From: Prochlorococcus sp. AG-402-N23
GTDB taxonomy: Bacteria; Cyanobacteriota; Cyanobacteriia; PCC-6307; Cyanobiaceae
Assembly: GCA_003216355.1 (NCBI GenBank)
Contig: QCIX01000007.1
Span: forward strand, 1 to 56,238
DNA length: 56,238 nt
Direction: 5' to 3'
The notes under the pieces were generated by a model, which had not been told where the DNA came from, searched no databases, and was given only the letters and a program-made list of their open reading frames with translations. Shown in pieces: positions 46,071 through 56,171 of the stretch; position 1 is the first letter of the stretch; each line of letters starts with the position of its first letter. Made by a program: the position numbers and the translations under genes.

Positions 46071-46247
46071 CCATAAATATTTTTAAACCATTGATGTATC
46101 CCTTAATCAATGGCTTATTAATTAATAAGATAATATAATTTCACCAAATTAGAACTGGCAATTATTAAGGCTTTATAAAGCTTGTACTGTAAAAATTTTT
46201 TTTTATCCCACAAAAAAGTTATTTAATTTCTATATTTGAATAAAAAT

Positions 46248-46640
46248 ATGAAAATCAAATTAACCTTCTTATTTGATGGTGGTTGTCCACTTTGTTTGAG
46301 AGAAACAAATTTTCTAAAAAAAAGAGATATCTTAAATCAAATTTTTTTTATAGATATTAATAGTAAGGATTATAATCAAAGTCTTTTTAATGACATCTCA
46401 TATTCAGAAGCTATGTCAAACCTGCATGGGATCAAGGAAAATGGTGAAATTATTAGGGGATTAGATGTACTTGCCTATTCTTATGAATTAGTTGGTTTAG
46501 GTTGGGTTTATTATCCCTTGAAGATTAAATTTTTATCCCCCATCTTAAGAATGGTATATAAATATTGGGCAAAATATAGACTTCAAATTACAGGTAGACC
46601 TGATATTGAAAAACTTTGTACCTCCCAATGTGAAAGATAA
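46248..46640 (+). CDS. DCC family thiol-disulfide oxidoreductase-like protein (DUF393)
   Basis: 130 aa from ATG 46248; a TTG four codons earlier is possible. LFDGGCPLCLRET near the N-terminus contains the family CxxC (GGCPLC), with a predicted thioredoxin-like fold. First gene of an operon with TIGR03643, DUF2256 and an Fe-S photolyase homologue. Confidence 0.88.
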   Translation: MKIKLTFLFDGGCPLCLRETNFLKKRDILNQIFFIDINSKDYNQSLFNDISYSEAMSNLHGIKENGEIIRGLDVLAYSYELVGLGWVYYPLKIKFLSPILRMVYKYWAKYRLQITGRPDIEKLCTSQCER

Positions 46641-46642
46641 AT

Positions 46643-46879
46643 ATGGAAAATATCGACATAGACAGAGTTATAGAAATGTGTTGGGAAGATAGAACACCAT
46701 TTGAAGCCATTGAGTATCAATTTGGTTTAAAAGAGGAAGATGCAATAAAAATTATGCGTCAAAATCTTAAACCTAAATCCTTCAAAGTATGGCGAAAGAG
46801 AGTTTCGGGAAGAAATACAAAACATATGGCGCTTAAAGATTCAACTAGATTTAAATCTACTCATAAAAGAAAATTATAA
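46643..46879 (+). CDS. TIGR03643 family protein, 78 aa
   Basis: 78 aa. The block DIDRVIEMCWEDRTPFEAIE, then FGLKEEDAIKIMRQNLKP, then KVWRKRVSGRNTKH matches the TIGR03643 family. Function unknown, though it is often found beside photolyase-related genes. Begins 2 bp after the DCC stop. Confidence 0.85.
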   Translation: MENIDIDRVIEMCWEDRTPFEAIEYQFGLKEEDAIKIMRQNLKPKSFKVWRKRVSGRNTKHMALKDSTRFKSTHKRKL

Positions 46880-46882
46880 ATT

Positions 46883-47014
46883 TTGAAAAATCTTTCTACT
46901 AAAACTTGCCCTGTTTGTAATAGGCCGTTCGAGTGGCGTAAAAAATGGAAAAACTGTTGGGATGATGTTATCTACTGTTCAAAAAGATGCAGTAACAGGA
47001 AGTCGCAAAGATGA
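46883..47014 (+). CDS. DUF2256 zinc-ribbon protein, 43 aa
   Basis: TTG-initiated ORF 3 bp after the preceding stop. Sequence [20 protein letters not shown] then DVIYCSKRC is the DUF2256 motif with two CxxC pairs (four of its five cysteines), a likely Zn ribbon. Overlaps the next gene (ATGA). Function unknown. Confidence 0.9.
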   Translation: MKNLSTKTCPVCNRPFEWRKKWKNCWDDVIYCSKRCSNRKSQR

Positions 47015-48501
47015 AACAAATATCAATTATTTTCCCGAATCAACTTTTTAGAGAAAGCCCAATCTTAAAAATAAATTGTGAAATTTTGATTTTGGAAGAC
47101 TCATTATTTTTTGGAAATGATAAATTTCATAAATTAATTAACCATAAAAACAAGTTAGTTTTTCATAGAGCATCCATGCTCGCTTATAAAAATTATTTAG
47201 AAATATCTGGCTTTAAAGTTTTATATATCGAAAACAAGAATAATATTTCTACAGTAGATTACTTATCGGAATTTATTAAAGATAAATATCAGAAATTAAA
47301 TCTCATTGACCCTCATGATTTTTTAATAATGAAGAGGATTAATGATTTTGTTGAAAGTAATAATTTAGCTTTAAATATTTTGCCATCTCCTATGTTTATG
47401 AGCAGTGAAGATTTAAAAGAGTTATTTGCATCAAATACAAAAAAACCTCTTATGGGGAGATTTTATGAGAATCAAAGAAAGAGCCAAAAGATATTAGTTA
47501 ATTCTGATGATACACCAGAAGGTGGTAAATGGAGTTTCGATGAAATGAACAGAAAAAAATTACCAAAAAAAATAAACATACCTGATAAACCTAAATTACG
47601 AAAAAATAAATTTGTAGTTAATGCAGAAAGGTCATTAGCCAATTTTGATATTGAGTTTATTGGAGAAAGTAATAACTTTTTATATCCAACTAATTTTAAT
47701 GAGGCAGATGAATGGTTAAATGATTTTTTTAAACATAAATTTTTCTTATTTGGAGATTATGAGGATGCTATTTCTAGAGAAAATTCTTTTTTATGGCACA
47801 GTTTACTTTCTCCTCTTTTAAATAGCGGCTTATTAACTCCAGATGTAGTAGTAAATAAAGCATTACTTTTTGCAAAAAATAATAATGTTCCTATTAACTC
47901 TTTAGAGGGTTTTATTCGTCAAATTATTGGATGGAGAGAATTTATTTGCCTCATTTATAAACAGTATGGAACTAAGATGCGAAACAGTAATTTTTGGAAT
48001 TTTGAAGATAAGCCAATTCCAGAATCTTTTTATCAAGGAAATACAGGAATTGAACCTGTAGATGTTGTTATAAAAAATATTATTAAATATGGTTATTGTC
48101 ATCATATTGAGAGGTTAATGATTATTGGTAACTTCATGCTTCTATGTAGAATACACCCCAATCAAGTTTATAAATGGTTTATGGAAATGTTTATTGATTC
48201 CTATGATTGGGTTATGGTCCCAAATGTATACGGAATGAGTCAGTTTAGTGATGGAGGTATCTTTTCAACAAAACCATATATATCAAGCTCTAATTATGTA
48301 AAAAAAATGTCTAATTTTAAAAGTGGCCCATGGTGTGAAATATGGGATGGCTTATTTTGGAAATTTATTAAAGATAATGAAACCTTTTTTAGAAAGCAAT
48401 ATCGTCTGGCAATGTTAACGAGAAATCTCGATAAAATGTCAGAAGAAAAATTAAATAATCACTTAAAAACGGCCGATAAATTTTTAAGAGATATTCAATA
48501 A
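47011..48501 (+). CDS. Fe-S bacterial photolyase/cryptochrome-related protein (DPRP family)
   Basis: 496 aa of the deoxyribodipyrimidine photolyase-related family (PhrB/CryB-like). N-terminus [17 protein letters not shown], mid-region [33 protein letters not shown], and C-terminal [21 protein letters not shown]. Characterised members bind FAD, a lumazine-type antenna and an Fe4S4 cluster and repair 6-4 photoproducts. Last gene of the four-gene operon. Confidence 0.88.
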   Translation: MKQISIIFPNQLFRESPILKINCEILILEDSLFFGNDKFHKLINHKNKLVFHRASMLAYKNYLEISGFKVLYIENKNNISTVDYLSEFIKDKYQKLNLIDPHDFLIMKRINDFVESNNLALNILPSPMFMSSEDLKELFASNTKKPLMGRFYENQRKSQKILVNSDDTPEGGKWSFDEMNRKKLPKKINIPDKPKLRKNKFVVNAERSLANFDIEFIGESNNFLYPTNFNEADEWLNDFFKHKFFLFGDYEDAISRENSFLWHSLLSPLLNSGLLTPDVVVNKALLFAKNNNVPINSLEGFIRQIIGWREFICLIYKQYGTKMRNSNFWNFEDKPIPESFYQGNTGIEPVDVVIKNIIKYGYCHHIERLMIIGNFMLLCRIHPNQVYKWFMEMFIDSYDWVMVPNVYGMSQFSDGGIFSTKPYISSSNYVKKMSNFKSGPWCEIWDGLFWKFIKDNETFFRKQYRLAMLTRNLDKMSEEKLNNHLKTADKFLRDIQ

Positions 48502-48605
48502 ATTAAGATTAATAACCTACAGTTTCTTTGAAAAATTAAAACAATATTATATTACGACGAAATATTAAGTACGGATGTTAGCTTAGGAAAAATTAGATTT
48601 ATCTA

Positions 48606-48785
48606 ATGGAAATTGGAACACTTTTTTTAAAAAGTAATTCGACAGGTATAATCACTTTTTCTGAATTAGATTGGATAACCACTCATCAATCTGACTTCAC
48701 AAGGTTGGAAGAATCCATAGCAATTAAATTAGGCAGAATGCTTGATGCAGGATCTGTCAATATTGGTTGCCGTTTGAAATCCTGA
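48606..48785 (+). CDS. hypothetical protein, 59 aa
   Basis: ATG-initiated, soluble; starts MEIGTLFLKSNSTGIITFSE and ends IGCRLKS. A similar short protein is widespread in cyanobacteria in my recollection, but the family name is not certain. Confidence 0.5.
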   Translation: MEIGTLFLKSNSTGIITFSELDWITTHQSDFTRLEESIAIKLGRMLDAGSVNIGCRLKS

Positions 48786-48804
48786 TTAAGTTTTTGTTTT
48801 ACTA

Positions 48805-48948
48805 ATGAAGTATCAAGAAGAAAAAAAAATATATTTTCGGGAAAGAATCCACTCTTTAAATATCTTTCTTTTTTTAGGATTTAATCTGTCACTTATTTCT
48901 ATCTTAGGTTTGATTTGGTTTAATACTGCAATTCAAAAAGTAGTTTAA
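48805..48948 (+). CDS. small membrane protein, 47 aa
   Basis: One hydrophobic helix (NIFLFLGFNLSLISILGLIWF) after a charged basic/acidic N-terminus. Lies 19 bp after the preceding ORF. No domain recognised. Confidence 0.45.
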   Translation: MKYQEEKKIYFRERIHSLNIFLFLGFNLSLISILGLIWFNTAIQKVV

Positions 48949-48998
48949 ATTCTTGAATTTTTTGTATATTAAAGTTATCTTTAAAAATAAAATATATT

Positions 48999-50315
48999 TT
49001 GAGCATAGGATATTTACAAAGAAAGGCAGCTTGGGAAATTTTATTAAAAGTTAGTTCTGGTGATTTTTCTGATCATGCTCTTGAAAAGGTTTTAAAAAAT
49101 TATCAATTCAATCCTCTTGATATAGCTTTTATTACGGAATTATCTTTCGGATGCGTAAGGTATAGAAAATTTCTTGATCTTTGGACGGATCATACATCAA
49201 AAATTACTCATAAAAAGCAGCCTCCAAAGTTAAGATGGCTTCTACATATAGGTTTATATCAACTATTGAAAATGGATAAAATTCCATTTCCTGCTGCTAT
49301 TTCTACAACTGTAGAAGTAGCTAAAAAAACAGATTTAAATGGTTTAGCGGGAACTGTAAATGCGATATTGAGAAATGCATCAAGAAAATTAGAACAAAAA
49401 ATTTTTCCTGAATTATCTTCTGATAGAAAAGAAAGAATTTCATATCTCGAATCATTTCCATTATGGCTTGTGAAAGATCTTTATAAATGGGTCGGCAATA
49501 GCGAGGGTGAAAATATCATTAAGGCATTTAATAAAAAACCATCAATTGATTTGAGAATTAACCAATTAAAAACTAATTTAGATAAATTTTTGAAAGTACT
49601 TCATGAAAATAAAATTGATGCTGAAATTATTAAAGATTTACATAATGGAATTACTTTAAAATCTAATCCAAGATCTATAAAAAATTTACCAGGATATAGT
49701 GATGGACTTTGGACAATTCAAGATAGATCTTCTCAGTGGATAGCACCTCTCTTAAATCCAAAAGAAGGTGAAAAGATCTTAGATGCTTGTGCAGCTCCAG
49801 GAAGTAAGTCTACCCACCTAGCAGAATTAACAAATGATAGTGCTGAAATCATTGCTGTAGATAGATCAGCAAAAAGATTGAAAATACTGCAATCAAATTT
49901 AGAAAGGTTAAATTTGAAATCTGTTAATACCCTTAAGGCTGATGCTACGAGTTTGATTGAATTAAATCCTAAGTTTATATCTTATTTTGATAAGATTTTG
50001 TTAGATGCTCCCTGTTCTGGGATTGGAACTCTTTCCAGAAATCCAGATTCTAGATGGTCTTTAAGTAAAGAAAAAATAAAATCTTTATCTTTATTACAGG
50101 AAAAACTTTTGGAGAGTATTTTTCCTCTTTTGAAAAAAGAGGGCACTTTAGTTTATTCAACTTGTACTATTTGTCCCGATGAAAATAATCTATTAATTGA
50201 ACGATTTATTGAAAAAAACAAAACTCTAAAATTGGTTAGCCAAAAGCAAATTTTACCTAGCTTGGATTTTCCTGGTGATGGATTTTATTCTGCAATAATT
50301 TCTTATAAATCTTAA
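48999..50315 (+). CDS. rsmB: 16S rRNA m5C967 methyltransferase (RsmB/Sun)
   Basis: 438 aa, TTG start. N-terminal NusB-like RNA-binding domain (AAWEILLKVSSGDFSDHALE), C-terminal SAM domain (LDACAAPGSKSTHLAELT, DAPCSGIGTLSRNPD with catalytic Cys, and YSTCTICPDEN). Modifies the small ribosomal subunit. Confidence 0.94.
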   Translation: MSIGYLQRKAAWEILLKVSSGDFSDHALEKVLKNYQFNPLDIAFITELSFGCVRYRKFLDLWTDHTSKITHKKQPPKLRWLLHIGLYQLLKMDKIPFPAAISTTVEVAKKTDLNGLAGTVNAILRNASRKLEQKIFPELSSDRKERISYLESFPLWLVKDLYKWVGNSEGENIIKAFNKKPSIDLRINQLKTNLDKFLKVLHENKIDAEIIKDLHNGITLKSNPRSIKNLPGYSDGLWTIQDRSSQWIAPLLNPKEGEKILDACAAPGSKSTHLAELTNDSAEIIAVDRSAKRLKILQSNLERLNLKSVNTLKADATSLIELNPKFISYFDKILLDAPCSGIGTLSRNPDSRWSLSKEKIKSLSLLQEKLLESIFPLLKKEGTLVYSTCTICPDENNLLIERFIEKNKTLKLVSQKQILPSLDFPGDGFYSAIISYKS

Positions 50316-50324
50316 AAATATAAT

Positions 50325-52103
50325 TTATTTTTTAATTGGAATTTTATAAATTTCAGATATGAACTTCTTCCATAAATAAGCTGCATTCCCACTAGATAAT
50401 TCAGATTTCTTGTTATTGTCGTAACCTATCCAGATCCCTGTTGTAAGGTTATCAATGGAACCAATAAACCAAAGATCTTTATTTCCATCAGATGTTCCTG
50501 TTTTCCCATAAATTTTCTTCCCTTTAATAGAGGCTGCTTTTGAAGTGCCTTCTTTTACAGATTTTTCAAGAAGTTTATTGATTTTCTTGTTTATTTTTAA
50601 ATCTAATATTTTCTTGGAAATAGATTTGTTTTCCCAAATAGGTTGTTTTTTAAATGATTCTATTTTTTCTATGATTTCAGGGCTTTGAATCTTCCCATTA
50701 TTGTTTATTGCAGAATATGCATTTGTGATGTTTAAAAGATTATCTCCGTAGGCGCCAATAGCTAATGATGGGAATTCCTCAAACTCTTGCTGGTAACCTA
50801 GTCCAAATGAATTCGCTAAATTAATAATATTTTTTAAGCCGATTTTTTTTGTTATTGATATTGGAACGATATTTGATGAACTTTTAAATGATTCAATCAA
50901 AGATATTGAACCTCTATAGTCATCTGAAAAATTTTTTGGGCAATAACTGTCCCAGCATATTGGTAAGTCTTCAAATTCATCGCTTAATTTTATTCCTTCT
51001 ATTAATGCGGCAGCATAAGGGATAATTTTAAAAGTAGAACCTAAAGGTCTTACAGATGAAATCACTCTATTGTATTCATTAATTGATGGATTTTTGCTGG
51101 TTATCATTGTCCTGATTAGTCCTGTGTTTGATTCGATAGATAACAGACCAAATTCAAGCTCTTTAGGCCCTGCATATCTTGATATTTTTTGACCATTTTT
51201 TTGCCAATCTTTGTTGATAGAAGATTTAATTCTTAAAAACTTATAATCATTTTTACTTCCAATTTTTTTATCTGTTTCCTGAAGAATAAAGTTTATTAGT
51301 AATTTATCATCTAAAAAATTATCAGCTGTTTGATAATTTAATTTTATTTTTTCTTTAATAGCCTTATTCTTATTTGCAAGAGAAATATATCCATCAACAT
51401 ACATTGATTCAAGAACTTTATTTCTATTTTTAATAGCTAGCTCTAAATTTTGATAAGGTGAATAAATTGATGGAGCTGGAGCTAATCCTGCAATTAATGC
51501 GATCTCTGATAATGTCAATTCTTCTATAAATTTTCCAAAATAAACTTGGGCAGCCTCGTCTACCCCGTATGCTCCTGAACCTAGATAAATATTATTTAAA
51601 TATAATTTTAAAATTTGATTTTTGTCATATCTAAATTCAAGTATGATTGATATAAATATTTCTTTTATTTTTCTTTGAAAACTTAAATCATTATTTAGAA
51701 AAAGTAATCTAGCAACTTGTTGTGTGATCGTACTTCCTCCCTCTTTAACATAACCACTTCTAATATTTTGAATAAGGGCACGAGAAATACTTTTTAAATC
51801 TATTCCATTATGTTTATAAAATCTTTTATCCTCAGAAGATACAAAAGAATGTTTAAGAAAAAATGGAATTTTATGATAACTATTATCTATTTGAAATTTG
51901 CGGCTTAATTTGCTTATTATCTTATTATCAGAAGATGATATTACATAAGAATATTTGGTTTCCCGAAACTTTTTATTTTTAGATACGTCAAATTTTAACG
52001 TACTAAATATAAGACTAAAAAAATAAAAAGATATTCCAGAAAAAATTAATATTGGAATTGTTAAAAAAAAAGATTTGAATTTAATCTTTTGCACCTCAAG
52101 CAA
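50325..52103 (-). CDS. class A penicillin-binding protein
   Basis: 592 aa: N-terminal membrane anchor, GT51 transglycosylase (SSEDKRFYKHNGIDLKS, EGGSTITQQVARLLFL) and transpeptidase (SxxK in PLGSTFKIIPYA, SSNIV and KTGTSDG). Polymerises and crosslinks peptidoglycan. It overlaps the chlG stop by 8 bp. Confidence 0.94.
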   Translation of the reverse strand: MLEVQKIKFKSFFLTIPILIFSGISFYFFSLIFSTLKFDVSKNKKFRETKYSYVISSSDNKIISKLSRKFQIDNSYHKIPFFLKHSFVSSEDKRFYKHNGIDLKSISRALIQNIRSGYVKEGGSTITQQVARLLFLNNDLSFQRKIKEIFISIILEFRYDKNQILKLYLNNIYLGSGAYGVDEAAQVYFGKFIEELTLSEIALIAGLAPAPSIYSPYQNLELAIKNRNKVLESMYVDGYISLANKNKAIKEKIKLNYQTADNFLDDKLLINFILQETDKKIGSKNDYKFLRIKSSINKDWQKNGQKISRYAGPKELEFGLLSIESNTGLIRTMITSKNPSINEYNRVISSVRPLGSTFKIIPYAAALIEGIKLSDEFEDLPICWDSYCPKNFSDDYRGSISLIESFKSSSNIVPISITKKIGLKNIINLANSFGLGYQQEFEEFPSLAIGAYGDNLLNITNAYSAINNNGKIQSPEIIEKIESFKKQPIWENKSISKKILDLKINKKINKLLEKSVKEGTSKAASIKGKKIYGKTGTSDGNKDLWFIGSIDNLTTGIWIGYDNNKKSELSSGNAAYLWKKFISEIYKIPIKK

Positions 52104-53043
52104 CTAAAAAACTATGTCCTATCGCTAACGCTGTAACTAACATTCCAGTTATAAGGAAAGGTTGGGCACTTGCTTGATATTTGACATCAAACTTTAGAGG
52201 ATCTCTTAGTAACCACATATCTTGAAATGTAATTTGTGGAATTACCAATAAAACCAAAATTACAGAGGCTAAATGTTGACCAATAATGACTAATACTACA
52301 ACCATTGCTAATTGAAAAATGTCAATCAGTCCTGCACTTATTCTACTTGCATTTTTAATTCCAAATACTACTGGTAGAGAATTTAAGCCTAACTTTGAGT
52401 CTCCTTCAACACTTTTGAAATCATTAATAACTGCAATTCCAAGTCCTGAGAGGCTATAAGCAAGTGTTAGTATCGCCGTCACGATAGTTAATTTCCCAAA
52501 CAAGGCTTGTCCTGCCCACCAAGGTAAAGCTATATAAGATGCTCCTAATGCATAATTTCCAAGCCAACCATTCTGTTTTAATTTTAGTGGTGGAGCAGAA
52601 TATATATAACTAACAAAGGAGCCTCCTAATGCCAAAAGTAAGAGGGAGGGGAAGCTGTGCTTAGCATATAAATCTAATAGAAAAGCAACTATTAAACCCG
52701 CTATAAGTAATACCCAGATTTGTATTTTTACATCTTTAATTGAAATTTTGCCAGAAGGAATTGGTCTATTTGGTTCATTAATTGCATCAATTTCTTTATC
52801 AAAAAAATCATTTATGGTTTGGGTATAACCTGCCAGAAGTGGTCCACTCATCAACATACATGCTAATGAAGCTAGAACATTACTAAATGTCCATTCAAAA
52901 TTCCCACTTGCAGCTGCTCCACAAATAACTCCCCATATCAAAGGGATCCACGTTATAGGTTTCATTAACTGTATACGGAGTTTCCATATACTTGATGTTT
53001 CAGAGGCACCCTTAATTCCTAATAGTTGTTTTGGATCATTCAC
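52096..53043 (-). CDS. chlG: chlorophyll synthase
   Basis: 315 aa UbiA prenyltransferase with multiple membrane helices. First Asp-rich motif NDFFDKEIDAINEPNRPIPSG and second loop VINDFKSVEGDSKLGLNSLP. Esterifies chlorophyllide with phytyl or geranylgeranyl diphosphate in the thylakoid membrane. Operon with the DUF2862 gene and the PBP. Confidence 0.97.
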   Translation of the reverse strand: MNDPKQLLGIKGASETSSIWKLRIQLMKPITWIPLIWGVICGAAASGNFEWTFSNVLASLACMLMSGPLLAGYTQTINDFFDKEIDAINEPNRPIPSGKISIKDVKIQIWVLLIAGLIVAFLLDLYAKHSFPSLLLLALGGSFVSYIYSAPPLKLKQNGWLGNYALGASYIALPWWAGQALFGKLTIVTAILTLAYSLSGLGIAVINDFKSVEGDSKLGLNSLPVVFGIKNASRISAGLIDIFQLAMVVVLVIIGQHLASVILVLLVIPQITFQDMWLLRDPLKFDVKYQASAQPFLITGMLVTALAIGHSFLVA

Positions 53044-53051
53044 TTTACTCT

Positions 53052-53276
53052 TTAACCTTTCTCAATTTCTTCTGGGAAAAACCAATTTTGCTCACCATTC
53101 TGAAATTTTGCAGTGATTCCAATACTCCTGCCGTCTGTCATTTTATAGCCTGTTATTACGGCTTTAGGATTCGAGGATATTTGATCGATTAATTTAGCTG
53201 GTAGTCTATCTTTTACTTTGTTAATGTTAATTTTGATTTTACTACCGATTTTGGGTAATAATTTTGTTTCAGCCAT
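53052..53276 (-). CDS. DUF2862 family protein
   Basis: 74 aa beta-rich. KIGSKIKININKVKDRLPAK, then VITGYKMTDGRSIGITAKF and WFFPEEIE fits DUF2862, a cyanobacterial and plastid family. Function unknown. Just upstream of chlG on the same strand. Confidence 0.78.
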   Translation of the reverse strand: MAETKLLPKIGSKIKININKVKDRLPAKLIDQISSNPKAVITGYKMTDGRSIGITAKFQNGEQNWFFPEEIEKG

Positions 53277-53335
53277 AAGAGGTAAAATGGAAGCTATTAT
53301 GCAAGATTAACAGCATTTGGACAATTTTTACTAAA

Positions 53336-54115
53336 ATGGTAGCTCTTCGTTTAATTCCTTGTTTAGATGTCGCCCATGGCAGAGTGGTTAAAGGTGTAAA
53401 TTTTGTTAACTTGCGAGACTCAGGCGATCCTGTTGAATTGGCTTGTAGGTATTCTGATGAGGGCGCAGATGAATTAGTATTTTTAGATATTAGAGCTAGT
53501 GTAGAAAATAGAAATACATTAGTTGACCTTGTATCTAGGACCGCAAAATCAGTAAAAATCCCATTTACAGTAGGTGGAGGAATAGATTCTGTTTCTTCAA
53601 TTAATGATCTTTTAAGAGCTGGAGCGGACAAGGTGAGTTTGAATTCTTCTGCTGTTAGAAATCCAGATTTAATTTCTAAAAGTTCTAGAGAATTTGGTAA
53701 TCAATGTATCGTGATAGCAATTGATGCTAAAAGAAAAGTTAATAAGACTGATGAATGGGAGGTATATATAAAAGGAGGGAGAGAAAATACTGGAATAGAT
53801 GTATTAAGTTGGGCAAAGAAAGTTGAGGAGTTAGGTGCAGGGGAAATTTTGCTTACTTCAATGGATGGTGATGGCACGCAGAATGGATATGATTTACATC
53901 TGACTGAATCTGTTACCAATATTGTTGATATTCCAGTGATTGCTTCTGGAGGAGCAGGTTGTTTAGAAGATATTTATGATGTTTTTAATGAAGGTAGGGC
54001 ATCTGCCGCACTTTTAGCATCATTACTCCATGATAAGAAACTTTCTTTAAGAGAAATAAAGACTTTTCTCCTCGAAAAAAAACTTCCAATTAGACCATAT
54101 GAATACAAAATTTAA
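53336..54115 (+). CDS. hisF: imidazole glycerol phosphate synthase subunit HisF
   Basis: 259-aa TIM barrel. Catalytic Asp in [18 protein letters not shown] and second Asp in VIAIDAKR, with phosphate loops TVGGGI and ASGGAG. Forms IGP and AICAR with HisH. Divergent from the DUF2862/chlG operon. Confidence 0.97.
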   Translation: MVALRLIPCLDVAHGRVVKGVNFVNLRDSGDPVELACRYSDEGADELVFLDIRASVENRNTLVDLVSRTAKSVKIPFTVGGGIDSVSSINDLLRAGADKVSLNSSAVRNPDLISKSSREFGNQCIVIAIDAKRKVNKTDEWEVYIKGGRENTGIDVLSWAKKVEELGAGEILLTSMDGDGTQNGYDLHLTESVTNIVDIPVIASGGAGCLEDIYDVFNEGRASAALLASLLHDKKLSLREIKTFLLEKKLPIRPYEYKI

Positions 54116-54151
54116 TTTAATACCAAAAAGAAATAAGTTAAAAATTTAAAA

Positions 54152-54853
54152 ATGAAATTCACAAAAACTATCGAAGTCAAAAATATATTTAATAAAATTT
54201 CTTATAAATATGACTTTTTAAATAATGTATTAAGTTTTGGGCTGCATAGATTATGGAAAAGGAAATTAGTTAATTTATTGGAACCTTTAAATGGTGAAGA
54301 TTGGGCAGATTTATGCTGTGGAACTGGAGATTTAGCATTCTTAATTTCTGAGAGAGTTAGTCCAAGGGGTTCAATTACTGGGATTGACAGTGCAGAGGAT
54401 ATCTTAAATATTGCAAAAAAAAAATCAGAGCTTAAAAAAAATAAATTTATTAAGTGGGAAATTAAAGATGTATTAGAAATTAATGATTATTCAAAAAATT
54501 TTGATGGGATTTGCATGTCATATGGACTTAGAAACTTGAATAATGTTGAAGGAGGAATGAAAAAAGTTTTTGATCTTTTGAAGGATAAGGGAAGGGCAGG
54601 ATTTTTGGATTTTAATCACTCAGCAAGAAATTCTTTATCCAATATTTTTCAGAAAATTTATTTAAGATTAATTGTAGTAACCATTTCGCGGCTTTTTAAT
54701 TTAGGTCCAGAGTACTCATATATTGAAAAAAGTATTAGTAATTTTCCAAAGGAAAATGTGCTTATAAATATTGCTAAGGAAGTTGGATTTAAAAAAGCTG
54801 AATATAGGACTATTTTGGGGGGGCAAATGGGAATACTAATATTAACTAAATAA
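54152..54853 (+). CDS. ubiE: ubiquinone/menaquinone C-methyltransferase family (MenG/UbiE)
   Basis: 233-aa SAM methyltransferase. SAM motif WADLCCGTGDLAFLI and UbiE motifs YDFLNNVLSFGLHRLWK and MSYGLRNLNNVEGGM. In cyanobacteria it catalyses the C-methylation step of phylloquinone synthesis (MenG). 36 bp downstream of hisF. Confidence 0.92.
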   Translation: MKFTKTIEVKNIFNKISYKYDFLNNVLSFGLHRLWKRKLVNLLEPLNGEDWADLCCGTGDLAFLISERVSPRGSITGIDSAEDILNIAKKKSELKKNKFIKWEIKDVLEINDYSKNFDGICMSYGLRNLNNVEGGMKKVFDLLKDKGRAGFLDFNHSARNSLSNIFQKIYLRLIVVTISRLFNLGPEYSYIEKSISNFPKENVLINIAKEVGFKKAEYRTILGGQMGILILTK

Positions 54854-54858
54854 AGAAT

Positions 54859-55344
54859 TTAGTTTTTTATTTTTCTCCAACAAAAAGAACACTTCCCCCA
54901 TCTTTTGATTTCCCCCTTAGGAGTAGGGGAATTACAAAGAGTACAAATGCACATATTATTTTGATTGATTCTGCTTGGATGCTTTGCCCAAACTATCTTT
55001 GCATTAGTAGCTTTGATATTTTTATTTTTAATTTCATAATTTTGTATTATTTTTATTTCATTCAAAGTTATTCCAATTTTCTCGATTCTCTCTTTTAATT
55101 TATGCTTGTTATAGATTAAAGCTTGGCGCCACTGTGGATGATTTACTGCAATAGTAAGTATTTTTTTTTCAATATTTAATGGTTTACATTCTTCAAATAG
55201 TTCTAAGCCGATTAAGTTCTTCCAGTTTTCGTTGATTTTAGTGAGTTTATCTAAGTCTACGTAGGATTTTTTGAAATTATCAAGACAATTTTTTAATGGA
55301 TGTGGATTCCTTTTATTCCCTATTGGCAAATACTTTTTGTCCAA
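54859..55344 (-). CDS. DUF721-type protein with C-terminal zinc ribbon
   Basis: 161 aa. The NENWKNLIGLELFEECKPLN and LTIAVNHPQWRQALIYNK segments match DUF721 (DciA-like/RNA-binding fold), and the C-terminus has two CxxC pairs, CICTLC and CSFC. Convergent with ubiE. Confidence 0.75.
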   Translation of the reverse strand: MDKKYLPIGNKRNPHPLKNCLDNFKKSYVDLDKLTKINENWKNLIGLELFEECKPLNIEKKILTIAVNHPQWRQALIYNKHKLKERIEKIGITLNEIKIIQNYEIKNKNIKATNAKIVWAKHPSRINQNNMCICTLCNSPTPKGEIKRWGKCSFCWRKIKN

Positions 55345-55419
55345 TTTGTAAAATTTACTTATTACGACTAAAGTTAATCTAATCTTTAAAAAGATGCTCG
55401 TTGTTTTAATAAAGAATTT

Positions 55420-56169
55420 GTGAAAGTTATTGGACCTGCAGCTAAGACAATTTTTTATTTAAAAAAAATTCAGGGTCAATACCCAACCTGGACACTTCAT
55501 TACAAAATAAAATGTAAAAGTACCGAAAATGAGCTAACAAACTTGCTTGAATATTCTGAAATAAAGAAAAACCAGCCAGTAGCGATAATCGCAAGAGAAC
55601 AGTGCTCAGGGGTTGGCCAAAATTCAAAAACTTGGGTTTCTCCAAAAGGCGGGATTTGGTTAAGTGCAGCTTACCCAATATTTTCAAAAGAATTTGAATA
55701 TCAAATATTTAATTTGTCTTTAGGTATTAAGTTATGTGAAATGCTTAGAAAAGAGAATATAAATGTTTGTTTGAAATGGCCAAATGATATATTTTTTGGT
55801 TCAAAAAAGTTGATTGGATTTTTACCAAGGGTGATAACAAGAGGCAAAAAAATTATCTATGCAAGATTAGGACTTGGCATGAATGTTTTAAATTACACCC
55901 CATCAGAAGGTATTTCATTATCAAAAGTACTTCAAACTAAGAATATTAATCAACATTATTGGACAGCCAAAGTTCTTAAAGCTTTTTATGATTCAATTGA
56001 ATGTAACAAGAAAAAAGAATATGTGATTAAATCTGCAAATAAGTTTCTTACTAAAAGTTTTTTACCTAGTGGTTATTGTCCTGATTCATGGCAAATTAAA
56101 GATATTGATTCGAATGGGAATTTAAGAATTGAAAATGAAACTCAACTGAAGGTAATTAGAAGGTTTTGA
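55420..56169 (+). CDS. birA: biotin-[acetyl-CoA carboxylase] ligase (catalytic domain only)
   Basis: 249 aa, GTG start. No N-terminal helix-turn-helix, so it is a ligase without BirA repressor function. LKWPNDIFFGSKKLIGF is well conserved. The biotin-binding loop is odd: REQCSGVGQNSKTW where the family normally has GRGRxGRxW. The altered arginine positions may still support catalysis, but the match is imperfect. Confidence 0.8.
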   Translation: MKVIGPAAKTIFYLKKIQGQYPTWTLHYKIKCKSTENELTNLLEYSEIKKNQPVAIIAREQCSGVGQNSKTWVSPKGGIWLSAAYPIFSKEFEYQIFNLSLGIKLCEMLRKENINVCLKWPNDIFFGSKKLIGFLPRVITRGKKIIYARLGLGMNVLNYTPSEGISLSKVLQTKNINQHYWTAKVLKAFYDSIECNKKKEYVIKSANKFLTKSFLPSGYCPDSWQIKDIDSNGNLRIENETQLKVIRRF

Positions 56170-56171
56170 AT

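Noticed and set aside
53269..53631. Minus-strand 120-codon ORF over the hisF start
   Set aside because: Antisense to the conserved N-terminus of HisF.
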